Positions 1-6,521 are shown, counted from the first letter of the stretch. The stretch: 8,882 bases of DNA from Sulfurovum sp. (GCA_030622375.1 JAUXGC010000044.1:1-8882); one strand, 5' to 3'. The notes: generated from the letters alone by a model not told the origin. A program made the numbers and translations.

Positions 1-68
1 TCTCTTGCTTTTAGGAGTATTTCTAAATTTTCTGAATTGATATTGTCTGTCCCCAATAATTCGTGCAC
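1..68 (-). CDS. 5' end of an unidentified protein gene (partial, runs off the left edge)
   Basis: The complement reads GTG at 68-66 and stays open for 22 codons to the window edge, giving MHELLGTDNI followed by NSENLEILLKAR. An AAGG ribosome binding site lies 7 nt before the GTG, the spacing seen at most other starts in this window, and a TATAAT-like -10 sits about 32 nt upstream (100-105). The peptide is soluble, mildly acidic and helix-like, which suits a genuine N-terminus. Too little is present to name a family and I do not recognise it. It lies 55 bp downstream of the FTR-like gene on the same strand, so the two could be cotranscribed. The opposite strand is also open from 1 to 81, so a plus-strand gene tail is not fully excluded. 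Confidence 0.4.
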   Translation of the reverse strand, partial: MHELLGTDNINSENLEILLKAR

Positions 69-99
69 TACTATACCTTAAATATTAAAATAATTTTAA

Positions 100-105
100 A
101 TTATA
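100..105 (-). promoter_or_regulatory. Putative -10 element for the truncated minus-strand gene
   Basis: The minus strand reads TATAAT at 105-100 in a very AT-rich gap between the FTR-like gene and the GTG at 68. Initiation about 7 nt downstream would give a leader of roughly 25 nt. There is no recognisable -35 box, which is common for housekeeping promoters in Campylobacterota. Chance occurrence is a real risk in sequence this AT-rich. Confidence 0.3.
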
Positions 106-123
106 GTAAATAATAATTATAAT

Positions 124-534
124 TTACTTTGCCTCTTCTTCTGCCACTTTTTTCAATTCTTCTTTTGCTAATGTTTTAGCTTCTTTTTCTTTAATCTGCT
201 CTTCTCTATGCTCTGGTGTACAGAAAATTTGACAATGACAAATACCGGCTTCAGGTATTTCTTTTTCTATGGCTGGCTTACAAGGGCAGATTCTGTCATC
301 TGAACTTTTAAACTTGCCTGGTCTAGATTCGTCTGGATCAACCATAAAACAGGGGCAAAACCTTTTACCAAAAAGTAATCTATGCCGTGCAAGCCCAAGA
401 GTCACACCTTCATTCACATCCTCATTGGCACTATATACCCAGCCTTGACTCTCACATACTTTATCTGTAAATTTTTCTGTTTTTATCAACTCTGCTTTAA
501 ACTCTTCTGAGTTCATATCTAATTGTTGCAACAT
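124..534 (-). CDS. ftrB: Ferredoxin:thioredoxin reductase catalytic (beta) subunit-like protein
   Basis: A 136-residue soluble protein with the cysteine pattern of the FTR catalytic chain: CPC at 60-62, CPC at 83-85 and CHC at 99-101, after a GLARHRLLFGKRF segment that matches the usual lead-in. In characterised FTR these cysteines bind a [4Fe-4S] cluster and form the redox-active disulfide that passes electrons from ferredoxin to thioredoxin-type proteins. Spacing here is CPC-x20-CPC-x13-CHC, longer than the x16/x8 of plant and cyanobacterial enzymes, with extra cysteines at 27 and 105. The C-terminus (about 107-136) is a Lys/Glu-rich probable helix. The ATG start has AAGG 7 nt upstream. No variable (alpha) subunit is visible nearby, so the partner is unknown. 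The family call is firm; in vivo FTR activity is inferred. Confidence 0.85.
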   Translation of the reverse strand: MLQQLDMNSEEFKAELIKTEKFTDKVCESQGWVYSANEDVNEGVTLGLARHRLLFGKRFCPCFMVDPDESRPGKFKSSDDRICPCKPAIEKEIPEAGICHCQIFCTPEHREEQIKEKEAKTLAKEELKKVAEEEAK

Positions 535-574
535 ACCAAATCCTTTTTTTAATTTTAGAATAAATATTACTGTA

Positions 575-580
575 GTTATA
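575..580 (-). promoter_or_regulatory. Candidate -10 for the FTR-like gene
   Basis: The minus strand reads TATAAC at 580-575, one base off TATAAT, about 40 nt before the ATG at 534. Other AT-rich hexamers in the same gap (for example TAATAT nearer the gene) could serve instead, so this is only a candidate. Confidence 0.2.
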
Positions 581-598
581 TCTTAAAGTAAATTAATA

Positions 599-604
599 TA
601 TAAT
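599..604 (+). promoter_or_regulatory. Candidate -10 of the gatC operon promoter
   Basis: TATAAT occurs at 599-604 in the divergent gap between the FTR-like gene and gatC, about 26 nt before the gatC ATG. Transcription from about 611 would give a leader of roughly 20 nt holding the AAGGGA ribosome binding site at 621-626. No clear -35 box is visible. Confidence 0.45.
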
Positions 605-630
605 AATAAAAATCACTTTAAAGGGATATA

Positions 631-921
631 ATGCAAATAGACAATACTATCTTGACTAAGCTAGAAAAACTTTCTCATCTTCGTATTGATGATTCTAAAA
701 AAGAGGAAGTGATGCAACAACTTACTGAAATACTTGGATATATAGACAATCTCAATGAGTTGAATACTAATGAGTTGGATAGCTCTTTCTCAACTCTTGA
801 AGGAGGAACTCCACTAAGAGAAGATGTTCCATGCAAAACAGATAATATTGGAAAAAATATACTTTCAAATGCACCAAAAAGTGAAGATGATTTTTTCATT
901 GTGCCAGCCATTATAGAATAA
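631..921 (+). CDS. gatC: Asp/Glu-tRNA(Asn/Gln) amidotransferase subunit C
   Basis: A 96-residue protein, the usual GatC length. It has the family layout: an N-terminal helix with LEKLSHLRI near 11-19, a central QLTEILGYIDNLNELNT stretch (30-46), the TPLREDVP motif (60-67) and a C-terminal DDFFIVPAIIE ending. GatC is the small belt-like subunit that holds GatA and GatB together in the GatCAB complex, which converts Glu-tRNA(Gln) and/or Asp-tRNA(Asn) to the amidated forms in the cytoplasm. gatA and gatB are not in the window, as is common where gat genes are scattered. The ATG follows AAGGGA at 621-626. The stop lies 10 bp before the pilT-like ATG, so the two are very likely cotranscribed. Confidence 0.95.
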   Translation: MQIDNTILTKLEKLSHLRIDDSKKEEVMQQLTEILGYIDNLNELNTNELDSSFSTLEGGTPLREDVPCKTDNIGKNILSNAPKSEDDFFIVPAIIE

Positions 922-931
922 AAGGATAACC

Positions 932-1996
932 ATGATTGATTTTAATATAGAAGAGTTGCTTAAAAATATGCTAACACAAGATGCTTCAGATTTACATCTT
1001 ATAAGTCGCACTGAACCACAAGTCAGAGTAGATGGTTCCCTTAAACCGTTAGACTTGCCTAAACTTACAGGCAAAGACATTGAAGAAATATGCCTATCTT
1101 TAATTACTGAAAAACAAAAAGAAGTTTTTAAAGAAAACAGTGAACTTGATTTTGCACTTGTTATCCCTCAAATAGGTCGTTTTAGAGTAAACTATTATCG
1201 TGCACTTGGTGATATTTGTGCTTCATTTAGGACTGTTCTCACAGAGATGCCTTCATTGGATGATATTGATGCTCCAGATATTTATAAAAAGCTTGTAAGG
1301 CGGGAAAAGGGACTTATTTTAGTCACAGGTCCAACAGGTTCGGGGAAATCAACTACGCTTGCTGCTATGCTTAATGAAATCAATCTAACTGAAAACAAAC
1401 ACATTATCACAATAGAAGACCCAGTGGAATTTATACATAAAAACAAGAAGTCTATCTTCTCTCATAGAGGTGTTGGTGAAGATACCAAAAGTTTTGCTAT
1501 AGCACTCAAGTATGCAATGCGTCAAGATCCAGATATTATACTAGTTGGAGAGATGAGAGACAAAGAGACGATAGAAGCTGCACTCACAGCAGCAGAAACG
1601 GGACACTTGGTATTTGGAACACTCCATACCTCTTCGGCACCAGCTACAATAAACCGTATTATAGATGCCTTTAATGATAGTGAACAGGCACAAATTAGAG
1701 CCATGATTTCTACATCACTTGTAGCTATCATAGCTCAAACTCTTTTACCAAAAATTGGTGGTGGGCGTATAGCAGCTTCAGAAATATTGATAACAAACTA
1801 TGCCATCTCTAACCTTATTCGTGAAGATAAAATACATCAAATTTATTCTCTAATGCAGATTGGTCAATCTAATACAGGCATGCAAACACAAACACAGGCA
1901 CTGATAGAACTTCTTAGAGATAAAGATATTAGCAGCAATACTGCCTTAAGATATGCCAATAAAGTAGATGAGGTTTTAAAAGTAACACAAACATAA
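932..1996 (+). CDS. pilT: PilT/PilU-family type IV pilus retraction-type ATPase
   Basis: A 354-residue cytoplasmic hexameric-type secretion ATPase. The N-terminal PAS-like region (about 1-105) has the DASDLHL and PQVRVDGSL signatures of the PilT/GspE superfamily. The RecA-like domain carries Walker A GPTGSGKST (133-141), the Asp box IEDPVEF (161-167), Walker B ILVGEMRD (203-210, Glu207) and the His box GTLHTSSA (229-236). The C-terminal helices include the PilT-type stretch AISNLIRED (291-299). Length and the missing N1/zinc domains favour the PilT branch over PilB/GspE. PilT ATPases drive pilus disassembly for twitching and DNA uptake. No other pilus gene is nearby, so it probably acts with pilus genes elsewhere. 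AAGG sits 6 nt before the ATG. PilT versus PilU cannot be settled here. Confidence 0.92.
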   Translation: MIDFNIEELLKNMLTQDASDLHLISRTEPQVRVDGSLKPLDLPKLTGKDIEEICLSLITEKQKEVFKENSELDFALVIPQIGRFRVNYYRALGDICASFRTVLTEMPSLDDIDAPDIYKKLVRREKGLILVTGPTGSGKSTTLAAMLNEINLTENKHIITIEDPVEFIHKNKKSIFSHRGVGEDTKSFAIALKYAMRQDPDIILVGEMRDKETIEAALTAAETGHLVFGTLHTSSAPATINRIIDAFNDSEQAQIRAMISTSLVAIIAQTLLPKIGGGRIAASEILITNYAISNLIREDKIHQIYSLMQIGQSNTGMQTQTQALIELLRDKDISSNTALRYANKVDEVLKVTQT

Positions 1997-2025
1997 CCAA
2001 AAAGTATTTTACACACTTTTATAGA

Positions 2026-2031
2026 TATAAT
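2026..2031 (+). promoter_or_regulatory. Candidate internal -10 upstream of cvpA
   Basis: TATAAT occurs at 2026-2031 in the 69-bp gap between the pilT-like gene and cvpA, about 34 nt before the cvpA ATG. A TTTACA at 2008-2013 is only 12 bp upstream, too close for a normal -35. It may be an internal promoter for cvpA-fur-lysS. Confidence 0.35.
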
Positions 2032-2065
2032 AACGGAAAACACAATAACTAAAGAGGAAATATAA

Positions 2066-2680
2066 ATGGAAAACTTTTCAATGATAGATTTTAACTATTT
2101 TGATATTACCATTGGAGCCATAATACTAATCTTAGGCATCAAAGGCTTTATGAATGGTTTTATTAAAGAGGCATTTGGACTTATAGGGCTTGTTGGTGGA
2201 GTCTATTTTGCTTCTCGTTTTGCACAGAAAGCTGCCACATTTATAGACATAAACTTTCTTCACTTAGAGAACATTGCACTTCTTAAACTTATTGGATTTC
2301 TTGTCGTTCTTGTCATTGTATGGTTAAGCGCAACTATATTGGGTTCTATTTTTTCAAAACTAATCAATATTAGTGGGTTAGGATTTATCAATCGTTTCTT
2401 TGGTTTTATTGCTGGAGCTGGAAAATATTTGCTTATTTTTGCACTTATTGTTGCAGCCCTTTCAAATATTGCACTAATCAAAGATAATTTAGAGAGTTAT
2501 AGTAAAAACTCTGTACTCTACCCTTATTTAAAACAAATAGGTTCAAGTATTATAAATCTTGACCCAGAAATATTGGATACAGAAAAATCATCTGTAGTGC
2601 AAACGATTAAAGAAATTGTAAACTTAAATGAACTAAATAGTTCACAAATAGAAAACAATACAAGCATACTAAACAACTAA
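2066..2680 (+). CDS. cvpA: CvpA family inner-membrane protein
   Basis: A 204-residue integral membrane protein of the CvpA (colicin V production) family. It opens with the characteristic FNYFDITIGAI stretch at 9-19, followed by GIKGFMNGFIKEAFGLIG (24-41). Four hydrophobic segments are visible at about 12-29, 35-50, 70-98 and 112-137, then a soluble C-terminal tail of about 65 residues ending in an Asn-rich stretch. CvpA proteins are linked to envelope homeostasis and, in E. coli, to colicin V export; the molecular activity is unclear. AGAGG lies 8 nt before the ATG. A second in-frame ATG at residue 6 (2081) is an alternative start with a poorer site. fur begins 13 bp downstream, indicating one transcript. 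Confidence 0.9.
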   Translation: MENFSMIDFNYFDITIGAIILILGIKGFMNGFIKEAFGLIGLVGGVYFASRFAQKAATFIDINFLHLENIALLKLIGFLVVLVIVWLSATILGSIFSKLINISGLGFINRFFGFIAGAGKYLLIFALIVAALSNIALIKDNLESYSKNSVLYPYLKQIGSSIINLDPEILDTEKSSVVQTIKEIVNLNELNSSQIENNTSILNN

Positions 2681-2693
2681 AAGGATAATTAGC

Positions 2694-3143
2694 ATGATTG
2701 AATATCCTCTTCTTTTAGAAAAGTTTAAAACACTACTGAAAGATAATATGCTTAAATTCACCAAACAAAGAGAACTTGTTTTAAAGTTCCTTTACGAAAA
2801 TGATGAGCACTTTACTCCAGAAGAAATTCACGCACTTCTCAAAAAGAGCCATCCAAAGATAAACATAGGTATTGCAACCGTATATAGGACACTCACACTA
2901 CTTGAAGAGTCAAATATGGCTAGTTCTATCTCTTTTGGAGCGCAAGGGAAAAAATATGAACTTGGTCTTAAGAAACATCACGACCATCTTATATGTACTG
3001 ATTGTGGAGAGATTGTAGAGTTCTTTGATGAAATTATTGAAGAACAACAAGAAAAAATTGCCAAACAATTTAATTTTCAAATGACAAACCATACAATGAA
3101 GATTATTGGACTTTGTAAAAAATGTCAAGAAGCAAATAAATAA
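2694..3143 (+). CDS. fur: Fur family ferric uptake regulator
   Basis: A 149-residue Fur-family repressor. The winged-helix DNA-binding domain (about 1-88) contains the recognition helix [15 protein letters not shown] (58-72). The dimerisation and metal domain carries [11 protein letters not shown] (95-105) followed by EIVEF. The two CxxC pairs, Cys101/Cys104 and Cys141/Cys144, are the structural zinc site of Campylobacterota Fur. His95, His96, Asp97, His98, Glu109 and His133 are candidate regulatory-metal ligands. The HHDH motif favours Fur over PerR or Zur. Fe(II)-bound Fur would repress iron-uptake genes; I see no convincing Fur box nearby. The ATG at 2694 has AAGG 9 nt upstream. Translation stops 16 bp before the probable lysS start, and the lysS reading frame is open back into the fur 3' end. 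Confidence 0.94.
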   Translation: MIEYPLLLEKFKTLLKDNMLKFTKQRELVLKFLYENDEHFTPEEIHALLKKSHPKINIGIATVYRTLTLLEESNMASSISFGAQGKKYELGLKKHHDHLICTDCGEIVEFFDEIIEEQQEKIAKQFNFQMTNHTMKIIGLCKKCQEANK

Positions 3144-3149
3144 AATTAC

Positions 3150-3162
3150 AGGAGAAACCCTG
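3150..3162 (+). promoter_or_regulatory. Ribosome binding site and non-canonical (CTG) start of lysS
   Basis: AGGAG at 3150-3154 is followed after 5 nt by CTG (3160-3162) and then ATA (3163-3165), exactly where LysRS homologues begin with Met-(Ile)-Phe-Glu. No ATG, GTG or TTG lies in frame between 3109 and this point. The spacing matches that of the other genes here, so initiation at CTG, or less likely ATA, is the simplest reading. Confidence 0.5.
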
Positions 3163-4806
3163 ATATTTGAAAATCAATATATCCAAGAGAGAATCAAAAA
3201 AACAGAACAGTTAAGAGAGTATGGTATTAATCCTTACCCAAATCAAGTACAAAGGGGTATGCCATCTAAACAATTTTTAGATGTATGTGCGTATGTCAAA
3301 GAGCAAGACAGTGATGAGAAAAAAGACGAGTCCAAGAGATATACACTCACAGGAAGACTCAAATTTGTCCGCATTATGGGAAGAGCTGCTTTTGCCAAAA
3401 TAGAAGATTCAGAGGGATTAGTTCAAATTTATTACAATAGAGATGAACTTCCTGAAGGTTTCTACAACACAGTCGCAAAGAAACTTTTTGAAGTAGGTGA
3501 CATCATTGAAGCGACAGGGTACCCTTTTGTAACACAGACTGGGGAGCTTACGCTGCACTGCAAAGAGATGAGGATTGTCTCCAAAGCCATCTCCCCTCTT
3601 CCAGAGAAGTTCCATGGACTTCAAGACCATGAGTTGCGCTACAGACAACGCTATCTAGATATGATTATGAATCCAGAAATAAAACAAAACTTTATAATGA
3701 GAAGTAAAATAGTTTCATTTGTAAGAAGATTTTTTGAAGAGAAGGGGTTTTTGGAGGTGGAAACACCGATGATGCACTCTATCCCTGGTGGAGCAAATGC
3801 CAAACCATTTATAACACATCATAATGCACTTGGTGTTGATAGATACTTGCGTATAGCACCAGAACTTTACCTCAAGCGTCTCATCATTGGTGGTATGGAA
3901 GCTGTATTTGAGATAAACAGAAACTTTAGAAATGAGGGGATGGACCATACACACAATCCTGAGTTTACGATGATAGAGTTCTACTGGGCATACAAAACCT
4001 ATATAGAGTTGATGGAGATTACAGAAGAGTTGTTTGACTACCTCTTTGACAACTTGAAGCTTGAGAAAAAACTCCCCTATGGTGAGCTAGAGATAGACTT
4101 TACTACACCTTTTGCAAAGATTCCATATATAGAATCTCTTACAAGTATAGGTGGTATACCAGTAGATGTTGCAAACGATAAAGAGAAAGCATTGGCATAC
4201 CTATCTAAACATAATGTAAAAGTAAATAGCAACCTTACTTTAGGTTATTTACAAGCCGAACTCTTTGATGAATTTGTAGAGAGTAAGCTTATAAATCCTA
4301 CCTATATTACCGATTTCCCTATAGATATATCACCACTTGCTAGAAGAAGTGATGATAATCCGGATATCGCTGAAAGATTTGAACTCTTTATGGCAGGAAA
4401 AGAGATAGCCAATGGCTTCTCTGAACTCAATGACCCTATAGACCAATACAATCGATTTAAAGGGCAAGTAGATGCCAAAGATGCCACAGGTGATGATGAA
4501 GCAATGCACATGGACACAGACTATGTCAAAGCTCTAAGCTACGGCATGACCCCAACCGCTGGTGAGGGCATCGGTATAGACAGGCTTGTAATGATGCTTA
4601 CAAATCAACACAGCATCCGTGATGTACTACTATTTCCTGCTATGAAACCTGAAGCTCCACAAGTAGAGAAAACAGTAGTATCAGATGAGAACAAATGTAA
4701 AAAATGTGGTAACGAAAACCAAGATGAACTGAAACCTGCTAAAAAAGGTAAAGGGATGTTCTGTATGGATGTTATTGCGTGTAAAAAGAGAATGCAAGAG
4801 AAATAA
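3160..4806 (+). CDS. lysS: Lysyl-tRNA synthetase, class II, with a cysteine-rich C-terminal extension
   Basis: Charges tRNA(Lys) with lysine in the cytoplasm. From the codon at 3160 it has 548 residues: an OB-fold anticodon-binding domain (about 61-140), then the class II core with motif 1 around [15 protein letters not shown] (197-211), motif 2 [19 protein letters not shown] (256-274) and motif 3 [11 protein letters not shown] (470-480). All catalytic signatures are present. The core ends near [11 protein letters not shown] (488-498). Beyond it is an unusual tail of about 46 residues with Cys513, Cys516, Cys535 and Cys541, resembling a metal-binding knuckle. No ATG fits the expected N-terminus ([10 protein letters not shown]). 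AGGAG at 3150-3154 points to CTG at 3160 (AGG-to-start spacing 7 nt) or ATA at 3163. TTG at 3106, inside fur, is an in-frame alternative with a weak binding site. Confidence 0.96.
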   Translation: MIFENQYIQERIKKTEQLREYGINPYPNQVQRGMPSKQFLDVCAYVKEQDSDEKKDESKRYTLTGRLKFVRIMGRAAFAKIEDSEGLVQIYYNRDELPEGFYNTVAKKLFEVGDIIEATGYPFVTQTGELTLHCKEMRIVSKAISPLPEKFHGLQDHELRYRQRYLDMIMNPEIKQNFIMRSKIVSFVRRFFEEKGFLEVETPMMHSIPGGANAKPFITHHNALGVDRYLRIAPELYLKRLIIGGMEAVFEINRNFRNEGMDHTHNPEFTMIEFYWAYKTYIELMEITEELFDYLFDNLKLEKKLPYGELEIDFTTPFAKIPYIESLTSIGGIPVDVANDKEKALAYLSKHNVKVNSNLTLGYLQAELFDEFVESKLINPTYITDFPIDISPLARRSDDNPDIAERFELFMAGKEIANGFSELNDPIDQYNRFKGQVDAKDATGDDEAMHMDTDYVKALSYGMTPTAGEGIGIDRLVMMLTNQHSIRDVLLFPAMKPEAPQVEKTVVSDENKCKKCGNENQDELKPAKKGKGMFCMDVIACKKRMQEK

Positions 4807-4835
4807 TCTAGTAAAAACAAAATAGTAACAGAATT

Positions 4836-4871
4836 GGTATTGCCTGAAACCTATTCTATTCAGGTTATACC
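4836..4871 (+). other. Imperfect inverted repeat / RNA hairpin after lysS
   Basis: GGTAT (4836-4840) pairs with ATACC (4867-4871) and CCTGAA (4843-4848) pairs with TTCAGG (4859-4864). A 2x2 internal loop separates the two stems, and the apical loop is 10 nt. No T-run follows, so it is not a textbook intrinsic terminator. It begins 30 bp after the lysS stop and just precedes the promoter of the lipoprotein/rhombosortase pair. It may act as a weak terminator or RNA-stabilising hairpin, or mark an old junction. Confidence 0.45.
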
Positions 4872-4884
4872 TCTTGTAACTTTA

Positions 4885-4893
4885 TGATATAAT
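4885..4893 (+). promoter_or_regulatory. Extended -10 promoter of the lipoprotein-rhombosortase cassette
   Basis: TGATATAAT at 4885-4893 is a perfect TATAAT (4888-4893) with the TGn extension. Initiation near 4900 would give a leader of about 55 nt before the ATG at 4955. The -35 region is poor (TTATAC at 4865-4870 with 17-bp spacing), which an extended -10 can tolerate. It suggests that the cassette has its own promoter separate from lysS. Confidence 0.55.
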
Positions 4894-4954
4894 TAAGTAT
4901 TTCAGACTCTATACCCACTCAATAAGATAGATAAAAAAAATATAAGGATTGGTC

Positions 4955-5806
4955 ATGTTCCTGTCAAGAAATTATTTACACTTTATTCTTTTATTATTAG
5001 TCAGTGTTGGCTTGGTTGCTTGTAGCCCTTATTGGGTACGCCCTCAAACACATGTTAGTAGTAGTGTTGTTCAATATCTATATCCTAACCAAGACAATCA
5101 TATTGAAACACCCAGCATCCCACATCTAAAATTGCCATTAAAAGTGGGTATCGCTTTTGTCCCACTTAGCAAAGGTCAAGGCAGACATAGGCTTACAGAG
5201 ATAGATAAAAATAATCTTATGCAAAAAGTCAGTGAGCATTTTAAAAAATATGATTTTATTCAAAAAATCACACTGATTCCTTCTGCTTATTTACAAGATA
5301 AAGGTAGCTTTACCAATTTAAATCAAATTAAAACCATGTATGATGTTGATGTCGTTGCATTAATTTCTTATGACCAAAGTCAATTTAGTGCAGATAAAAT
5401 CTCTTCAATTACCTATTGGACACTCATTGGAGCCTATATTATCCCTGGCACCAAACACGATACTCATACCATGGTGGACGCGTCGGTGTTTGATATCAAA
5501 AGTAAAAAAATGTTGTTTCGTGCACCTGGTATTAACCACACAACAGGTAGTGGCACACTGGTTAATGCGAGAGAGAAACAACGTCAAGATAGCCTCACTA
5601 GCTTTTATGCTGCGAGTGAAGACTTGATTGTTAATCTTGACCAACAGTTGGCACAATTCAAACAAAGAGTAGAAAATGCACCCAAAGAGTATAAAGTGAC
5701 TCGTAAGCCTGGATATACTGGTGCAGGTAGTCTTGACGGTATCTTCATTATCTTTTTAAGTCTATTAAGTGGTTTTTGGCTATGGACCAAAAAAAGACAA
5801 GCCTAA
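4955..5806 (+). CDS. Rhombotarget-type lipoprotein with GlyGly-CTERM-like sorting tail
   Basis: A 283-residue envelope protein. The N-terminus is a signal peptide with a hydrophobic core (about 10-20) and lipobox LVAC, lipidated Cys23. The soluble body (24-255) has no motif I recognise and looks like a mixed alpha/beta domain. The C-terminus is a tripartite sorting tail: Gly/Ser-rich TGAGSLDG (255-262), a hydrophobic helix (about 263-277) and a basic end KKRQA. This architecture with an adjacent rhombosortase matches the family named rhombotarget lipoprotein. The adjacent protease is predicted to cut the tail. The canonical Gly-Gly is here G-A-G-S. AAGG is 7 nt before the ATG at 4955; a TTG two codons earlier is less likely. 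The rhombosortase ORF overlaps the last 25 bp, implying translational coupling. The function of the mature protein is unknown. Confidence 0.85.
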   Translation: MFLSRNYLHFILLLLVSVGLVACSPYWVRPQTHVSSSVVQYLYPNQDNHIETPSIPHLKLPLKVGIAFVPLSKGQGRHRLTEIDKNNLMQKVSEHFKKYDFIQKITLIPSAYLQDKGSFTNLNQIKTMYDVDVVALISYDQSQFSADKISSITYWTLIGAYIIPGTKHDTHTMVDASVFDIKSKKMLFRAPGINHTTGSGTLVNAREKQRQDSLTSFYAASEDLIVNLDQQLAQFKQRVENAPKEYKVTRKPGYTGAGSLDGIFIIFLSLLSGFWLWTKKRQA

Positions 5807-6399
5807 TAATACAGCACCCGATAACGTTATTAACACTGGTCATTATATTGCTAAGTGCTTGGGTGAGTCTTTCACCCACCTTATCAACCTTGCTAATTTT
5901 TGATCGCCAAGCACTTATGCAAGGTGAAATCTGGCGAATATGGACAGGTCACCTTGTTCATTTTTCAATCCGACACTTTATTTATGATGCCCTTACCTTG
6001 GGCATAGCCTCTTTTCTCCTAGACAAAAGCAGTATTTCTTCTATTGCTAAGTTTTACTTTTATTTGGCCGTTACTATTAGCGTATCGTTATTTATTTTAA
6101 AGCCCAATATGGCTTATTATGGTGGCTTATCTGGTATTGCTTGTGGTGCATTATATTATGGTGCACTCATAGGAATAAAAGCACCACAGCCATTGAAAGT
6201 AATATCTCTATTAATTATTATTTTTATACCCATTAAAATTATGATAGAAGTTTATTATAATAGTTCCTTTTTGCCTTATGAAAGCAACCATACTTTTATT
6301 CCGATGCAAACTAGTCACATCATGGCCTGTATCATTGCGATACTTTTTTATATTAAAGTACAAGACTTGGGGGTCAGTCGCCACCTTAAAAAGGATTAA
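5782..6399 (+). CDS. rrtA: Rhombosortase (rhomboid-family intramembrane serine protease)
   Basis: A 205-residue polytopic membrane protein, the usual rhombosortase length. About six hydrophobic segments are visible (roughly 13-33, 55-80, 91-106, 112-131, 137-155 and 176-192). The rhomboid dyad is present: GGLSG (114-118) with nucleophile Ser117, and SHIMA (178-182) with His179. WRIWTGHLVHFSIRHFIYD (51-69) matches the conserved loop and second helix. Rhombosortases cleave GlyGly-CTERM tails in the inner membrane; in Vibrio cholerae this processing matures secreted proteases such as VesB. The only visible substrate is the upstream lipoprotein. The ATG at 5782 lies inside that gene with no clear ribosome binding site, favouring coupling; TTG at 5776 is an alternative. 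All four Arg codons are CGN (CGC, CGA, CGA, CGC), whereas neighbouring genes often use AGA. Confidence 0.9.
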   Translation: MDQKKTSLIIQHPITLLTLVIILLSAWVSLSPTLSTLLIFDRQALMQGEIWRIWTGHLVHFSIRHFIYDALTLGIASFLLDKSSISSIAKFYFYLAVTISVSLFILKPNMAYYGGLSGIACGALYYGALIGIKAPQPLKVISLLIIIFIPIKIMIEVYYNSSFLPYESNHTFIPMQTSHIMACIIAILFYIKVQDLGVSRHLKKD

Positions 6400-6512
6400 A
6401 GAAGAGACTATTAACACACAGTGATAGAGAGTGGCTACAATGCCAAAATTCCACTTTAGCTATTTTGTTTCTTGTATTAACACTTTATTTCATAACAATT
6501 TCAGATGAAATT

Positions 6513-6521
6513 TGCTATAAA
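6513..6521 (+). promoter_or_regulatory. Candidate extended -10 promoter of glyA
   Basis: TGCTATAAA at 6513-6521 is an extended -10 (TATAAA at 6516-6521) about 36 nt before the glyA ATG. The predicted transcript start near 6528 leaves a leader of about 29 nt containing AAGGA at 6547-6551. No good -35 is seen. Confidence 0.4.

Noticed and set aside
1..81. C-terminal end of a plus-strand gene, stop at 79-81
   Set aside because: Open for 27 codons, but the minus-strand reading has a start codon, a correctly spaced AAGG and a -10, and a more protein-like sequence. Not fully excluded.
3106..3159. N-terminal extension of LysRS from TTG 3106
   Set aside because: It would overlap fur by 38 bp, lacks a good ribosome binding site and adds 18 residues not expected in the family; AGGAG at 3150-3154 argues for the later start.
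5370..5665. Overlapping open frames on both strands inside the lipoprotein gene
   Set aside because: No ribosome binding site or recognisable motif; the lipoprotein frame has a signal peptide, a sorting tail and a good start, and explains the region.
6440..6508. ATG-initiated 22-codon open frame between the rhombosortase gene and glyA
   Set aside because: No ribosome binding site, no recognisable product, and short enough to be chance.
6497..6512. AATTTC/GAAATT hairpin upstream of glyA as a terminator
   Set aside because: All but one pair are A-T, the stem is only 6 bp, and only a short T stretch follows; it also overlaps the glyA promoter region.
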